64,000 nt of DNA from contig NC_133026.1 in the NCBI RefSeq assembly GCF_048771995.1, positions 120,175,501 to 120,239,500 of the forward strand, in the 5' to 3' direction. A model generated the notes under the pieces. That model was not told the DNA's origin. It worked only from the letters and a program-made list of their open reading frames with translations, and did no database searches. Both the position numbers and the translations under genes were made by a program. The stretch is from Taeniopygia guttata. Its lineage: Eukaryota; Chordata; Aves; Passeriformes; Estrildidae. Positions 10,997-24,725 of the stretch are shown here, one piece after another (position 1 is the first letter of the stretch; each line of letters opens with the position of its first letter).

Positions 10997-13900
10997 ACTG
11001 ACTAGAGTACTTGGGAAATGTGATAGGTAACTCAAATGAATTTACAATGTAGCTGCCACCATTGTCCTTTAGAATATCACTGTATGTACAGTAAACTAGT
11101 CATGCTACTTGTTGTAGGGATGCACTGCGTGATCTCTTCCTCAGTCTGCTAAGGCTTCTGAGTGCTGTCTCCAGCCAGAAGATGGAATGTTTCAGAAATG
11201 ATTTGACTCTCCTTACATTACTTAGGAAGGGAGGGAAATCTTGCAATTCAAGCTACTTCTCATGATCTTATAGCAAATTCAAGGACAGTTTCTGAATGCA
11301 TCTCTTCACTCGTTCACCCAAGTCCTCTAAGGGACACATGGCCAAATTGTGGTGTAATTCTCTTTTGTTGCAACTGTGTGTGTTCTATTTAAACAAAGAT
11401 GAAAAGAAATTTGTAAATCTCTGCCAATTCGAAGGCAAATGAATGTCTTACATACTGTCAAAGCAAACTTGTACTGGGCATCTGGTTTTTTTTAGGAATT
11501 CAGTCAGTGATTTAATTTGACTTTTTTTCCAAGTTGACTTGATTTGAAATATGCTCTTTTCCATTTTCCTCTATATGTCAGAGTCAAATTTACTGTTATG
11601 GACTACATGTTTCATTTCTTCCTCATTCTTACTTCTGACAGAGTTCTCCCACCCCCCTAAGGAAACTGTTGTGTTGAATTCTCTAACTGGATTTGTGCCT
11701 AAAAGACAAAGCAACTCAGCTGAGATGCAAACTGTTTATGTAAGTGCTGGTCATATGCCAATTATTAGCAAAGGAAAAATAGAATAATACCTGATGCAAC
11801 TCTACATTCAGAATATGAAAGGGTGTAAAGAATTTTTTTGAGTTGTATTCACGTTGTAGGACAGCAAATGACATTTTTACAGTATTTTTTGTAAAGCGAA
11901 CAATTTTGTGCCTTGAATTTGGTAACCTGTATTAGTGAAGCATTGTAAAAGTGAAATTCTACCTCTGTATCTTAATGTATACCATCCACTTGTAAACTAC
12001 TATCAGAAAAATTGTGATTACTTTTTTAGAATGTCTTGTTAAATAGTGACCAATGCCTGTGGTTATTAAAGTGAGCCACCTTTTCCTTAAAATGGTGATT
12101 GGAATGTTTCCTTTAAAGACTGAACTAACACAAACTACTTGCTCCACAACTCTTTGGTGTCAACACAGATCAAATATTTTATGACTCAACTCCTGTGTCT
12201 ACTTGGTCAGCTACATGGTTTACAGTGTAATCTCTGAACGATATCAGTAGGTACTGTGAAATTGGGTTTTAGGACCTGACAGTTTTGTCTTCTAAACTCA
12301 CTGATGAAGTAGGTGGTCAAAGAGGTTATGAACAGTAATAATTTTGGTGTTCTATAAAGCTGCATTCAGGTCTTTGAAAAAATGATCTGGTGTGGATGCA
12401 GTTTCAGTGAGTTAACAAGTAAATGTAGTTTCAGTACAGCTGTAGTTATTACTGCGTATACATAGCGCACACATAAAATTAAGAAATGGCATTTGTGTCA
12501 AGAACAGTGTTGTTAACTAACTCTGTTTAGAAACTAATTGAAAGTAGAAGAAAATGTTTGCATTAACCCTTACTCCAAATTCCACGCTCTTTTGAAAAAA
12601 TCACTGGATTGGGCCAAATTACCTCCCATGTTCTTACAGCAAAGTCACTAAAAGCAAGTAGAACAAATTTTTTCTATTGCATAGCATCATTATATTGCAC
12701 TTTTGTTTTTGAAGATGTCTCAATCTCTGATGCTGTGTCAGACTAAGAAGCAACTTTTAAAGTCTGCTGTATTGATACTTGACACTAACTAGCCTGTCAG
12801 AAAAGGAAGCTGACCACCAATACCAAGGTGTTCTATAAAGCATTCTTCCAATTTCAAATGCTTACTTAAAAAAACAAGTTTCAAGGCTTGCAGAGTTTTA
12901 CTTTATTATTGGATATGTGATCATCCTGGTTTCTCTAAATTTACTACCTTTTCTTTCAGCTGTGTGGCTGGGGGATGGCTTGTGCCTGTTGCGCTCTGTG
13001 AGCATGTTTCTAAAATGCATTCTCTTAACATTTCATCTTCTATTCAAAAGTCACTGATACACATAGAGAAAAAGAATACCAGATACCTTGTAGATCTGAT
13101 GAGAGTTGCTTGGGGGAAGAATCTTTGAGGCTGTATAGTGCTTGTCTTACAGAGTGGCAGACTGGGCCTAAATTCAATTCAAGCCTCCAAAACAATTCAG
13201 CTTGTTAGTATTTTTGATACATATGAGCTATTTTGGAAACAATCCCAAAACTCCTGTCACCTCTAGTCACACATTGAAAAAAAAAAATCATGTAAAGAAG
13301 CCAATCTCACCTCTTCATGAAGGTTTTCTGTTGACTGCATGACTTCCCAGTTGCCTGCGTGGTTCCTATGAAGCTAGAAGAGATTTGTGAGGGGATGGAT
13401 TGGGAACCAGGGTATCCCTTGTTTCTATTGCCCTACATTGTTGCAAATACCGTGTGATGGCAAGAGTTTCCTTTAATGCTACAATCAGAAACTGTGAAAA
13501 TTGTATCTCTTATGGCTGTGACTGGTAGACTGTGCTAATTCACATAAAGCCTGCCTAGTTTAAGTAGCTCAGCTAAAAGTTCTAGTTTAATACTTCAGAG
13601 TAGAAGCTTAATGTAGGAACACTTTCCTTCATTCTGTAGGACAATGCCATGAAAGTTTACTGTTAAACCCAGATGACTTGGGTGCACTTCTTGGTATTTT
13701 TTGTCTTGCTGTAACAACCTGATGGGATATGCAGCTGATGAGTTTTCTCAGAGAGCTCCTATCATAATAGTGCTAAGCTTATAGCCATGTAAACAAGGTG
13801 TTTGGAGATCATTCTGTAGCAGTCTGTTTCCCAGTGAGCAGGACAATTTGCATCATTGGTTCATCTATAGGAGGTTTCTAGGTCTTCTCCTCTATTTCCT

Positions 13901-14145
13901 AGTCTTTAAAAAGAATCTGGGATTGCCAGATCTCTAAACTTGGTGTACCCACTCAGTCACTGGAATGAGATAGACAAATTTAGGCTTCAAGTGTCCTTAA
14001 TTTTGGTGTCACGAGTTTCCTGTATCATGTGCAGTAGGTCATTTTATGTAGTTGCAGCTTGGAGCCCCTAAGCTGGATGTCCATTGTAGTACAAATTGTT
14101 CTTCCCCCAGATTAGGCCTGTTTGTGTATGTAGAGTTGGTAACAC

Positions 14146-14151
14146 AATAAA
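14146..14151 (+). promoter_or_regulatory. RDH10: Candidate distal RDH10 poly(A) signal
   Basis: AATAAA within acacaataaatgtat, about 3.3 kb after the RDH10 stop; a second AATAAA lies at 14236-14241. Strand and distance are suitable, but use cannot be judged from sequence alone. Confidence 0.35.
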
Positions 14152-14170
14152 TGTATATTTACCTTACATC

Positions 14171-17100
14171 ATAAGGACTTGTGCAGAAGCCCTGAGTTGA
14201 ACTGATCAGGAACAATACCCTTTCACTTCATCATGAATAAATGATTCAGCAGCAACCATTATTCTTAACATTCAAACACCATCATAATCTGTCCTAACTT
14301 TTTTTGTATAGACAAACACTTATGAGTCTTGTCTTCAGGAGCAACTTGGGAAAATTCAGAGGGCTGTGTAATGAATGCACATAAAGGAGTAATTTATGGG
14401 CCACTGTGATTCTGAAAGTGTGTGCCTGCTCAAGAATTTTATGCATATGAAATCATTAACCTAACTTCTGAATTTGATTCCTAATTTTCTGGTGTCTCTG
14501 GGTAACAAATTCTCTGTTCAACAAAAGGTGATAATCATAATGCAAATGGTAATTGGGTAAGTATTTAACCTCAGGAGTTTGTTTCTTTCCATTAAAACCC
14601 AAGTTTTCCAAGTACAGTATCTTTGAGGCTCTGCTCAGTTTTCCATTGCAGCCAAGTTCATAGCCCACGAACAGGAAATAAAACGGTTACCAAGATGAGG
14701 TCTTCTAACAGTCCCTGAAACAGCAGATCAGGCAGAATCTGCAAGGTGTTTAGTCACACACCTTGCAAGAAAAGGCTGGAGAGTCTGGGGACAGTACCCA
14801 ACAAAGTTTAAAATGTAGTTACAGAAACCTCAGCCCCCTGGTATTCTAATTAGCCTGACATGGTTTTCCCCTGACCATTAAATGCTGATGTATCTAGTGA
14901 CAGAAAGTGTGTCTTTATAATGGCTTCAGTGAAATGAAGAAATTAATTGTAGATTTATTTAAACACAGCTTAAGTAGACAACCCAAATATTTAAAATAAC
15001 TTTAGAAATAACATTCCTGCTTACATACTTATCTATCTGCTTAGTGCTGATAATATACAAACAATTCATTTCTTCCACACAATTAAAAAAAAAAAAGCTT
15101 TTGAGCTAAATGATGAATGTTCAGAAGTCAGGATCAAGTGTTTGTGCCTAAGTTAAATTGGCAGGATGTTTAGTTCCCTCTTCCTAAGCAGGGCAATTGT
15201 AGCACTTAGTTAAAGGAGCCACAATGTATTTGGAAAAAAATCAAATCTTTAAACACATCCCTGTCTGCAGAAGCTGATCAAACTGCCTTTAAAATGTTAT
15301 CTATTCTGATTGAAAACATTTTGGCAAACAATGTGCCTGGGCCAGTGCCTATGGCACTGGGATGACTGGAATTTTTCTCTCCTAATCCAATTATCAATTA
15401 AAGCTGCTGTGGCAGTAAGATATGGGGGATAGCTAATGCTGAAACATTTGGAAAGCTAGTAGCTGTATGCAGGGACAGGTTCTTAGTGGGAGAGGAAGAA
15501 TGGGGTGCTAAGATGGCTCTAGGGATCTCCCCTTTGTACCTGCTCTAGCAGCTCCTGTTGCCGGGTGTGTGCATGCACAGTGTCTGCTCCTGCTGACATC
15601 CGGCCCTCCCTTCCCATGGCAGCTGCAGGCAGCCGCAGTCCTGAGCTCATCCACCAGGGCTCTTCTACACACAGCCCTGCCCAGGGGTCATTCTGAAATA
15701 GCTGCACCGTGTGTGTGTCTCTGTGTGTGTGTGTCTGTGTGTGTGTGTGTGTTCTACCCTTATATCTTGCAATAAGCACAAACTGTTTCAGCCCAACTTA
15801 AACAAGAAGGATACTCTGGAGTAAGAAGTTCTGCACTCTGGGACTTGGGACTAGCCAGGGCCTTTGGAATGCCTGTCACACTCCCATTTCCATCAACCGT
15901 CACATCTAAACAATCCCATAGAAGATAATTACAAACTTTCATTCAGATGCAACCACTTAAGATACAGATAAGCAAAGTTAGCTTGAACTTGTTCAATTTT
16001 CTTAACAGGCAAGTGCATTTGGATCCATGTTTAGAACAAATGTTAATACAAGTTAGGTCTCTACACAGATCAGTAGTTAATGAGCAAACAGAAGCATCCC
16101 ACAGTCATTAAGTATGTTAAGTTATCCTGCTGTGCTGAGCCAGGAATATTGACCTCTGCACTGTTTTAAAAGAGCTTCTGCCTAGTTAAACCTTCAGCAT
16201 GTAAGGTAAGGAGCTACATGACAACAGTAGGATTGGAGCAGAGAGTGGAATTAAGGTCTCCCAAATATCTCCAAATTTAGCTAGTGTCAGTGCTCTTCAT
16301 TTTATTAGTGTCTTCAGAGGTCTCACCACCAGGTCACCTACCTATTCATTTGCTATGGTAGCAGCAGTAGGAGTCCTCATGCAGATAGAGCTCCAAGGGC
16401 CCAGTGTCTCCTCAAAACCTCTGTTTTCCCAGGGCTTGCCTGTGAGCTGCAGTGCTTGAAATGCTGAGGGTTGCCAGCTTCTTGTCCAGCAAGTCCTCAC
16501 TGTGGTGGGGAATAAGCCTGAGGCGGATGGGGGACCAAGGCTTCCATTGGAGACATCATAAATTAGAACAGTCTAACAAAAGTATTGACATGTGGATTTC
16601 CTCATCTCTTGTATCCACAATCCAAACAACCTGATAAAAAATGCCAGCTTTTCTCTGCTTGCAGTGACTCTAAACAAAGATAATTTGGACAATTGCCTTC
16701 TGTATTTTATTTTTGAATAACAGAAGTGATCACTTGTTCAGTTCTTTAAAAATTTTGACATTTAAAACTAACATATGACTCATGTAATACATAATCTGTT
16801 AGCATGTGCAAAATAAGGCACTCCATTAGTTCCAGGACTAACCTGGGAATTTTGGAGGAATTCTAGAGTGGTTCTGAAAATCCAGGTTGTTCAAGCAGTC
16901 ATTCAGTCTCCAATACATCTTTATTTTGTGTAGCAGACTAGAAAGAATGAAGCAATTAGAAGATATGTAATTGTTCTTACTAGATGGGATAACAAACTAA
17001 GTAACAACAGGCCTATGAAAGGCTCATAAGCTTTGGGGGTATGTTTTAAAAATAATTTTAACTGTATTTTAATATGGAATCCTTATTTATAGGCAGAGCA

Positions 17101-19275
17101 CTTCTGAGCCACAGCTGTTGGTAGATAGTGTTTTCTCAAGGAAATAATTCATTTCTCCTTTGCTTGAAGGGAACAGTAGTAACTTTCACCAAGCCATAGT
17201 CCAGGCCAAGTTGGGGCTGGGACTGAGAGGGTGACAAGGACCAGAAGATAATATGTCCCCAAGTTCTTCATACCTGGAAAAGATGCTAACTTTTAGCTGA
17301 AATTAGTGGCTACAATAGACTTGGAGGTAATTGTTCCCAGAGTCTCCAACAAGCAGCTTTTACTTTTCTATGTCTTTTTGGTATTATAAATATTTGCAGT
17401 CTCCTGTGGAGGTTGTCCTCTGAAGACCTAGAGCACCTAATAAGAGCAGTCAGGTCAGCCAAGGTAACCTCTTTTTACTTAAGGGACAAAATTGCTCATG
17501 AAATTCCAAAACCCTTGAGCTCGTTGGACCCAAGTTTCTGTTTTCTAAAAAAACCCTGCATATTTTAATTTTTTTTCCATCCCCCAGTGCTTGAATGATC
17601 AGATGTGGAGATCCTGTCGGTGTTCCTGGGATTCACCTTGGGAAGTCAAGCCTTTGTTACTAAATATTTGGAAACGGACCTAAAATTATACTCTCGATGG
17701 GGACTCATAACACAATCTGCTGCCTTGAAAATTCTTACACGAAACAGCTTGTGGGACTGGGATGGCTGGGAAGCGGGGAAACTAATACGGCACTCTGGGC
17801 CAGAGGGAGCAAGGCAGAGCAAAAGCTAAAGCCCCACTGGGAAATTCATTAACCGCAGCTCCTACAGCTGCTGTAACTTCCTGCTCTGTCACTGTCTGGA
17901 GCTTTTCCTCGAGTCTCACTCCCTGAAGACAATTCCAGTGTCATGGTCAGGATTCTGAGCTTTCTCACCTGCTGAGGTGCTGCATCCTGGCTTTCTCTTC
18001 CTGCCGGGGCTGCCAGGTCTGGTCCCAGGGGGAACAGGAACCCAATTGCATGGGCAGTGTGAGAGCTCCCCATCTGTTGTGTGGTTTTCACAAGGGGAAA
18101 GGGGAAGTTATTTACCATCATCTTTGTGATTTTGCTTCTCTCCCAGCCTACACTGGGAAGTTTCAAGTGCATTCAACAAAGCAGGAGAGAGCTACCACTT
18201 GCAGTCTAGTACAATGCATAGAGGTGATTTTTTGGGCCCAGCCTTGTAAGCTAGAGAAGTTGTCCCTCAAGTCTCTGTGTTGCACTGGACACCTAGAGCC
18301 CTATGAAAACATCTTTAGTCCTGGAAAAGTCAAATGCAAGGACATAGGCAAAGAGCACATATCTGCAGGGAGCTCCAGTGCCCATGGGTAGTCATTTTCT
18401 GTCAAGCACGTCTGACTTCTTCCCAGGGGGGACCTTGTTGCAAAGCATCTCTATCAAACAGAAAGGAGCCACACATGGGAGAATCTCACCCATTAAGGAG
18501 GACCAAGCAATGCATTGGTTGCTGAAAACTTGGTTACAAGTCACCAGTACCCTGGTGTCTGAATGGCATGTCATGCCCAGTTATGCCAACAGCCATGTGA
18601 GGTGGTACCCTAGAGGAATGGTTCCAGATCAAAGTCTTTCCACATAGGAAGTGTGGCTGAACTGCTTTCACCCTTCAAGGTTGTTAGGTCAGAACTGGCA
18701 TTTGAAGCCATCCAGGCAGGGTCCCACTAAAATCAGCAGGACCCACTGGAGCTGGACACTTTCTCTGATGAAGAATCCATTGCTTGTGTGCCAGCAGCAG
18801 AACTAACTGGAAGGATTTCTCTTGTGCTCTATAAATATCCATCTCCTCATTAAGTGGCCTGGCAGCTGTCTGGATTAGATAAATTGTTGACTTTACACCT
18901 GGTGTCCTGTGAAGGGTTCCTACTGCTGTAGTGTCCTATAGCTTTGACTCTCCTGTGCCAGTGCTGAATTCCCTGACTCATGGAAACCCAGCCGTGAGTA
19001 CTGGCTGCAGCTCCTTGGCTGCAGCTCCCCAGCTGAGCAGGAGAGCTGGTGAAGGACCACTAAGATGCAGAAGGAAGAAAAGCATAAAGGCTTGTAGGAG
19101 ACTCTCCTCAGACAGAGCTGTGTAGTAGCAATACTGTGACATTAAATCACTGTCTACTGTTCCTTTGAGTGTTACATTGGTTTGTTCCAGCTACAGATTC
19201 CTGGCAAAAATTGTTATTTATTCTCACACATTATTTTAAAAAATTATTTGAATTTTTATCTTAACTACAGAATCA

Positions 19276-19277
<2 letters not shown>
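14171..19277. other. Intergenic, RDH10-proximal; no gene seen
   Basis: No exon of a recognisable protein is found. The stretch includes a short GC-richer part around 15.5-15.7 kb, a GT microsatellite (15709-15753), a small perfect hairpin (15342-15360), and a cluster of overlapping short frames on both strands at 17.6-18.65 kb. The longest of these has 113 codons and none has family similarity that I recognise. Confidence 0.6.
15709..15753. repeat. (GT)n microsatellite, interrupted
   Basis: A run of alternating GT of about 45 nt with two CT interruptions (gtgtctctgtg and gtgtctgtg). The reverse strand reads as a low-complexity Thr-His frame, which is an artefact of the repeat. Confidence 0.95.

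Positions 19278-19308
<31 letters not shown>
19278..19308. repeat. Poly(T) run of 31
   Basis: An uninterrupted T31 tract. It could be the A-tail of a retrocopy on the minus strand, but no poly(A) hexamer or recognisable gene fragment lies beside it at 19309-19430. It is therefore annotated as simple sequence. Confidence 0.95.
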
Positions 19309-22300
19309 CCCTGTGGAAATCCTTGCTGCATGAGTACTTCTGCCTTCTTCCTTAGACAGTCATGCTGTGTTAGGTCAGACCACAGATTTTCAAACCAATC
19401 TGTCTTTGAGTTTGTAGCTTGACTCACTTGGACACTCCATTTAACTTTTAAATCTGCTTCACATGACAGATCTCTATATCTCTAAGCAGTGAGTGTGCTT
19501 GCAAAGAGCAGTAATTATTAGCAAGCACACATGCAAAGCAAACTAGCATTTGAAAACAAAGCTTGAGCACAGAGAAACAGAAGTTTATAGCTGTCTACAA
19601 GGCATGAAAAGCAGATCCAGCAAACAAATACCTCCCTAGTTCTTAAATCTGTATTTTGAACTGACTTTCAACCAGGTGTTTCCACTTTAATTTGATCCCA
19701 GGCATTCCTAGAGGTGATGTAAGATCCAGATCCACAAGGTAATAATGAAGTCAAGAGTTGAAAAATTATCAAGGCCTAATCTGGCAATTTAGTCCCTTGT
19801 AAATCATTGTGGTTAGATATTGCAGAGCCCTTCTTACCAACCAATTTCTCTTGAGGGTTTGCGTTAACTTCACCACCTGTTTGACTGTCAAAGAGATAAA
19901 TTTCCTTGAAGGGAATCTTCCACTCCTGACTTTATTTATGTCAGGGGTGGGGGGAAGAGGATAGATTGACTGGGAAACTTCAGTGACAAGGGTCTACATG
20001 TGCTGAATCAGGGACTGATGCAATTCACTTACTCTGTTTGATATTACACATAAGGTCCCAAACTGAAACGTAGAATTAAGGAGTTCATCTGGCCTCTTTG
20101 CTGGACAAAAATGTCTAATGAAATATAGACAATTGATGCTTTTTCTTCTTTTTCTCTTTTTTTTTTTTTTTAAACAATCAGATGCAAAAGCCAAAAGATC
20201 ACATTAATTATTCTGTAAGCCAATGCTTCATGTTTTTTTAAGAGCACCTGTGCATTCAGCATCTCAGTAGTTAGTACCCAAAAAGTCCATCAATGAGTTT
20301 GGAAAAGATGTGCTGGGAAATAAACAAGAAAACTGGATAATAAAAATAGATCAGCGGGATGGATCCTTACACTAACTCTCTGGGTTGCCAGAGCAAACCA
20401 TGAGTTAACTTGTAAGCTCTGATATGTGTTAATGAACTGAGTAGCCTGTGTCTCGAATCAAAGATAAAGCAAAATACTTTCACGAGTTCAAGCTAGAGAC
20501 TGTTACACAAAGTATAATCTCAAATTGCTGCTCAGGCCTTTTTTTTTTTCCTTCTTTTAAGAAAGTCCTTTGAAACAACTGAAACTTGAGCAGACTAGAA
20601 GTAAGAATGAAAAAGATATTTTAGGTTTTAAATCTGTTATTTCCTCACAGAGCAGTTGCTTATGGCTGTATTTTCTAGAGTTTCCTCTGTTTGAAATGGT
20701 ACAGCTTCTAGTTTGGGCTTCGTAGTGAGGGGTTTTGGGTATGGACACACACAGAGCTGTGCCATGGCTCTCATCTTTGTCTCCTGTCTTTCAGCACCCC
20801 CAGTCTGCATCCAGAATCCATGGCTTGTTCTGTGTAAAATCTGCCCAGTGGAAAGCAGTTTGCTGCTGCTCACAGCAGTTTTCCATACATGTCTCATAAG
20901 TGACACTATATTAAACCCAGTCAATTGATGCTGCCTCTGCTGAACAGCAAGAAAACAGCTTTCACTCCTTCCCTACCTCATGTGTTCCTACCACACAAAG
21001 CAACTAGTGTGAAAAAACCTTTTACCTGAATTTAGACAGTGTCACATTTCCTTGGCTCTTTAGGGGTGTTTTGTTTTGGTTTTTTTTTTGTTACTCTGTA
21101 CGCTTGGAGACTGCTGGTAGCAGTGGAAGGAAGGCTGTACCTCCACTGGCATGAGGGTAGAGAACTCCTTGTTCCTCCAGGCTGGTTTACCTGCCAAGGC
21201 AGTGAGAGCAACCAACAAGCTGCTCTTTATCATCAGGGTTTTTCAAAGATTTGTGAGAATATGTAGGGTTGGGAAGGGATGGAGGGACATCCTTTCAGCC
21301 ACTGACAAGATGTGTATTGAGAGATGGAAACTAAGGAACTACTCAATGGAGGTAAACCTGCAGAGCTCTGGAAGATGCCATGAATAAAGCTGGGAATAAA
21401 AATGCATCTTAGGAAACTGGGAAAAGTAAGTAAGATGATACAGAGTTTAGGGAATACTCAGGATATGATTCAGAGATTTTTTTTTTTTTCAGAGTGAGAA
21501 TCCTACGTGTTCTTTATGATCAGTTGTATAGTGGGCAATGCCAGGACTGTGGTCTTCAGCACTCTTTGTTCTGATTGTCCTGTTCTCCCCAGTGGGAATC
21601 AGGGGAGAAGAACAGAGCCAGAACTGAAGCCCTAAAAGATGACTTTTGAGGGCACTGGAAATGTCTCTATGTGGATGAAAATCTTTCTAGCTCAATGGGA
21701 ACATAGTGTCAATTAAGCTGTCATTGAAGGTATACTTTATATCCTAAATGCTCACTGGTATTTTTGGAAAAGTCTGACAAGTTTTAAGTCCCAAATCCCA
21801 ACAGTCCACAGCCCAAAAGACCTTGGGCTGTTTACAAATCATTCACTGAGTTAAATCCATTATATTACTTTGATTATATTAATGCTACCCTTTTTTTGAC
21901 CCAAACTTTAGCCTAATATGTGGAGCTGCAGGTGTTGCATGGGGAACAGAAGATGGAGTCAAGCTGTGTCTCTGAGACAATCCTGTTTACTTACAAAAAA
22001 TTCAGAAACTATCCTTTCTCTGGAGGTCTCAAGCTGCAGGTGACAGTTCTTTTCGTCCCTGTTTCACATCGCTGTCAGCCAGTGCTCCATTTGGGATACT
22101 GCCTCTCCCCAGGCTTTTCTGAGGATCACATATCTGGACAAATTTAGCAATGCAGGAACCACCCAGGCAACATAGGAAGTGGTATGACACTGTAGCCTGG
22201 TTTTGGGGAGTCTTGGAAATGCATTTTTTAAACTGTCTTGTCACTGAGTTAAAAATGAAAATATTGAATAAATTACCAGAATTCAGCTGCTTTCCAGGCA

Positions 22301-24606
22301 AGTCCCACAGCATTCAGCTGTGGGGCCAAGGTCCAGTCCATGCTGCCTCATTTGCTTCTGGCTCAGCTTAAGCTAAGGGAGGTTCTGAGGAGCTTCGTGA
22401 TGGGAAAGGTCCTATTGCAGACAGGGGTGGCACAGCTTTGGCTGCTGCTTCCTTCTTCAGTCAGAACATTTCAGGTTTGTTTCCTAGAAGAAAGACCTAC
22501 TTTTTGTAAGGGATGCGGTTTTCTCCTTTCTGTTTTTGGCCTAAGGGCCAAATGAACATTCAAAGCAAGCTGAGATGGGACATTTTTATGCCCAAGGAAA
22601 AGACTGGGTAGATAAAACAGTTCGGAGTTTTGATCTCTTACTATTTGCAAAAGTCAGACCTGTAAGCCTTTTCTTTTCTGTGACTAGAGATCTTTCAATT
22701 GCCAAATGTAGACCAGCTCAGGCAACCAGATGTGCACAACTCCCTGACAAATTGCTGACTGCAGCAGCAGATAAACAGTCAGGTCTGTGCAGTCATAGGT
22801 TGTCCTGTGTCCAGACTGCTTAGCACAAGCAAATGGGGGTTGGCTTTAAACTCTCATCTCCTCTCTTTAGCCCCTACATCCTTCCTTTGCCTTCATCAGC
22901 AAACTGGAATTAGCTGTATCCTCTACTGACTTGGGCAGATGGCAGGTGAAGTGCGTGAGAGACTTGTTGATAGACAGTGTATTTGTGTGTGTGAAAAATA
23001 ATCACCTGATCTACAGCCAATTTCTCTCCACTGTAATGTGCCAGCTTTCAGTGAGAACCACATTTTCAGCAGAAAGCTGGGAGATTACTCTGACTTTTGT
23101 GGGGCAAGAGCTTAGGAGACACATGGAAAAACAGTGTAAGATGGATGAGAAGCTGGGATGTGACGATCACTTTGGCCAAGGTGACAGTGGCCCAGGAGGA
23201 CACAGTGGGCAGAGGGATCTGATAAGGGCAAGTGCCAGAGTGAATGTGCATTGACCCTAAGTGGAAGCCATCTCCTTGGACCTAAGTGTAAGAAAAGTGA
23301 ACAGACTTGTGCAAGCAATTTATTCTGGCATTTCTTCACTGTTGAGTCCTTGGACCATTTAATTACAGTATCTTTCACTGTGTTGATAAGATATAAAATA
23401 TACACATGCTTAAGATATATTAAAATGAAAAAAAAATAACCCAGCACTTCAAAAATAACATTGGTCTTATAGAAAACTAATTAATATTTTCCCAATCCCT
23501 CTTTCTAACTTATCTTTCTGAGAAATGAGCAAGAAAGTCTGTAAAAGATAAAGCTGAAAAAGAAAGAGCCAATGTAATCAGAGTTGCACAGAAATTTGGG
23601 GTTAAGTCCCACTGGCTATTTTTAAAATATAACCCTATAGGGAGAAGATTTTGTGTGTTCAAAGGTATGAATTAAGACCATGTGAGACCAAACTCTGAAT
23701 TTCCTGGCTCATGTCAGCCTAAGCCATTATAAAAAAGTGCACATAGAGGTGTGGGCACTTACAATTCATGCCTTTCGGCTATCTGGGATACACTTTCGTG
23801 TTATTCATATATGAAATTTAACAAAGAACTTGGAAGAATAAAGCCTGAAGACATAAATCTTCAATTATAATTTGAATACACATACTTAGTTATGAGAAAA
23901 CAGCTAAATCAAGCAGTAATTTTCCAAACATGTGAGTTTAAGATGATTTACTGGCACTTGAGTGTGCGCACATGTACACACACACAGAGTTGCTTGCATC
24001 CAGCTGTACAAGAAATCTCGGAAAATATCCCAGTCTGCTTTACAGAATTACGGTAAGAAGAATGTGACACCCTTTGCCATTATGTTTGCTGCCAGTGATT
24101 CAGGCGGGGGTGGAGGGGGAAGGGGAAAGCTTTTGGCAGAACAGCTCAGGGTCCCCCTACACTTGAACTTTGAATAAGCAGTGACTGTATCTTCAGGAGA
24201 ACTGTGGGTGTTAGAGCAGGACAGTGAGATAGAGGGAGAGTAAAAATACCTCAGCAGGGGTTTTCCTTCTGCTTTATGGAAAATGATGCAAACCCATTCG
24301 TGAGTTCCTTGTAATGGGAGTGAAAAGGGACAAAGGATTATTTTTTCTTTGATTAAGGCAGACAGTGGTCATCATTCTTAGTCACAGCTATCTCACTGTG
24401 GCTGAGCAGCTCTTCTGTCTTCACCTGGCTTCATTGCTCATCCAGTGTCCTGGGAGACTATTCCAAACCAGATTTGAGAGGGCTGTTTGGATGAGAGGAG
24501 CTTTTAAGAACAAAGTCTACTTCCTTGTGATTAATCCCTTTCTGATTTCTGATTTCTGGAGCCATCTCCAGCCAAAAGTGTGGCTGATTCTGCATCTACC
24601 AATACT
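19309..24606. other. Intergenic; no gene seen
   Basis: This stretch has only short frames (up to about 110 codons) on both strands, without recognisable domains, plus shorter T runs near 20158-20172 and 21478-21490. The segment at 21262-21300 faintly recalls the 'gggttggaaggga' part of avian CR1 elements but is too short and diverged to annotate. Confidence 0.6.
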
Positions 24607-24609
24607 CTG

Positions 24610-24679
<70 letters not shown>

Positions 24680-24725
24680 CATCCATCCATCCATCCATCC
24701 ATCCATCCATCCATCCATCCATCCA
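24607..24725. repeat. Compound tetranucleotide microsatellite (CTAT)n(CCAT)n
   Basis: About 17 uninterrupted copies of CTAT (24611-24678) pass without a break into about 12 copies of CCAT ending near 24725. One base change (T to C) separates the two units, so the second block probably arose by a point mutation that then spread. The 173- and 60-codon frames across it (Leu-Ser-Ile-Tyr then Pro-Ser-Ile-His repeats) are repeat artefacts. Confidence 0.97.

Larger units (their letters stand above)
10820..14170 (+). other. RDH10: Probable RDH10 3' untranslated region (end uncertain)
   Basis: This follows the RDH10 stop codon directly. It is AT-rich, with no conserved coding signal and no downstream splice acceptor needed. 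Candidate poly(A) hexamers on this strand are AATAAA at 10991-10996, ATTAAA at 12065-12070, and AATAAA at 14146-14151, 14236-14241 and 14677-14682. The true end is unknown. A proximal isoform of about 190 nt and a distal one of over 3 kb are both possible. The 79-codon open frame at 11551-11787 is treated as chance. Confidence 0.55.

Noticed and set aside
17452..17467. DR4-like hexamer pair (AGGTCA, four bases, AGGTAA)
   Set aside because: One half-site is imperfect, and such pairs are expected by chance many times in 64 kb. There is no supporting context.
21262..21300. Possible avian CR1 LINE fragment
   Set aside because: Only a loose match of about 20 nt to the 'ggttggaaggga' region, without the diagnostic 3' octamer repeats. 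It is not enough to annotate.
24607..24725. Regular repeats considered as a CRISPR array
   Set aside because: The unit is 4 bp with no spacers, and the genome is a vertebrate. It is a microsatellite.
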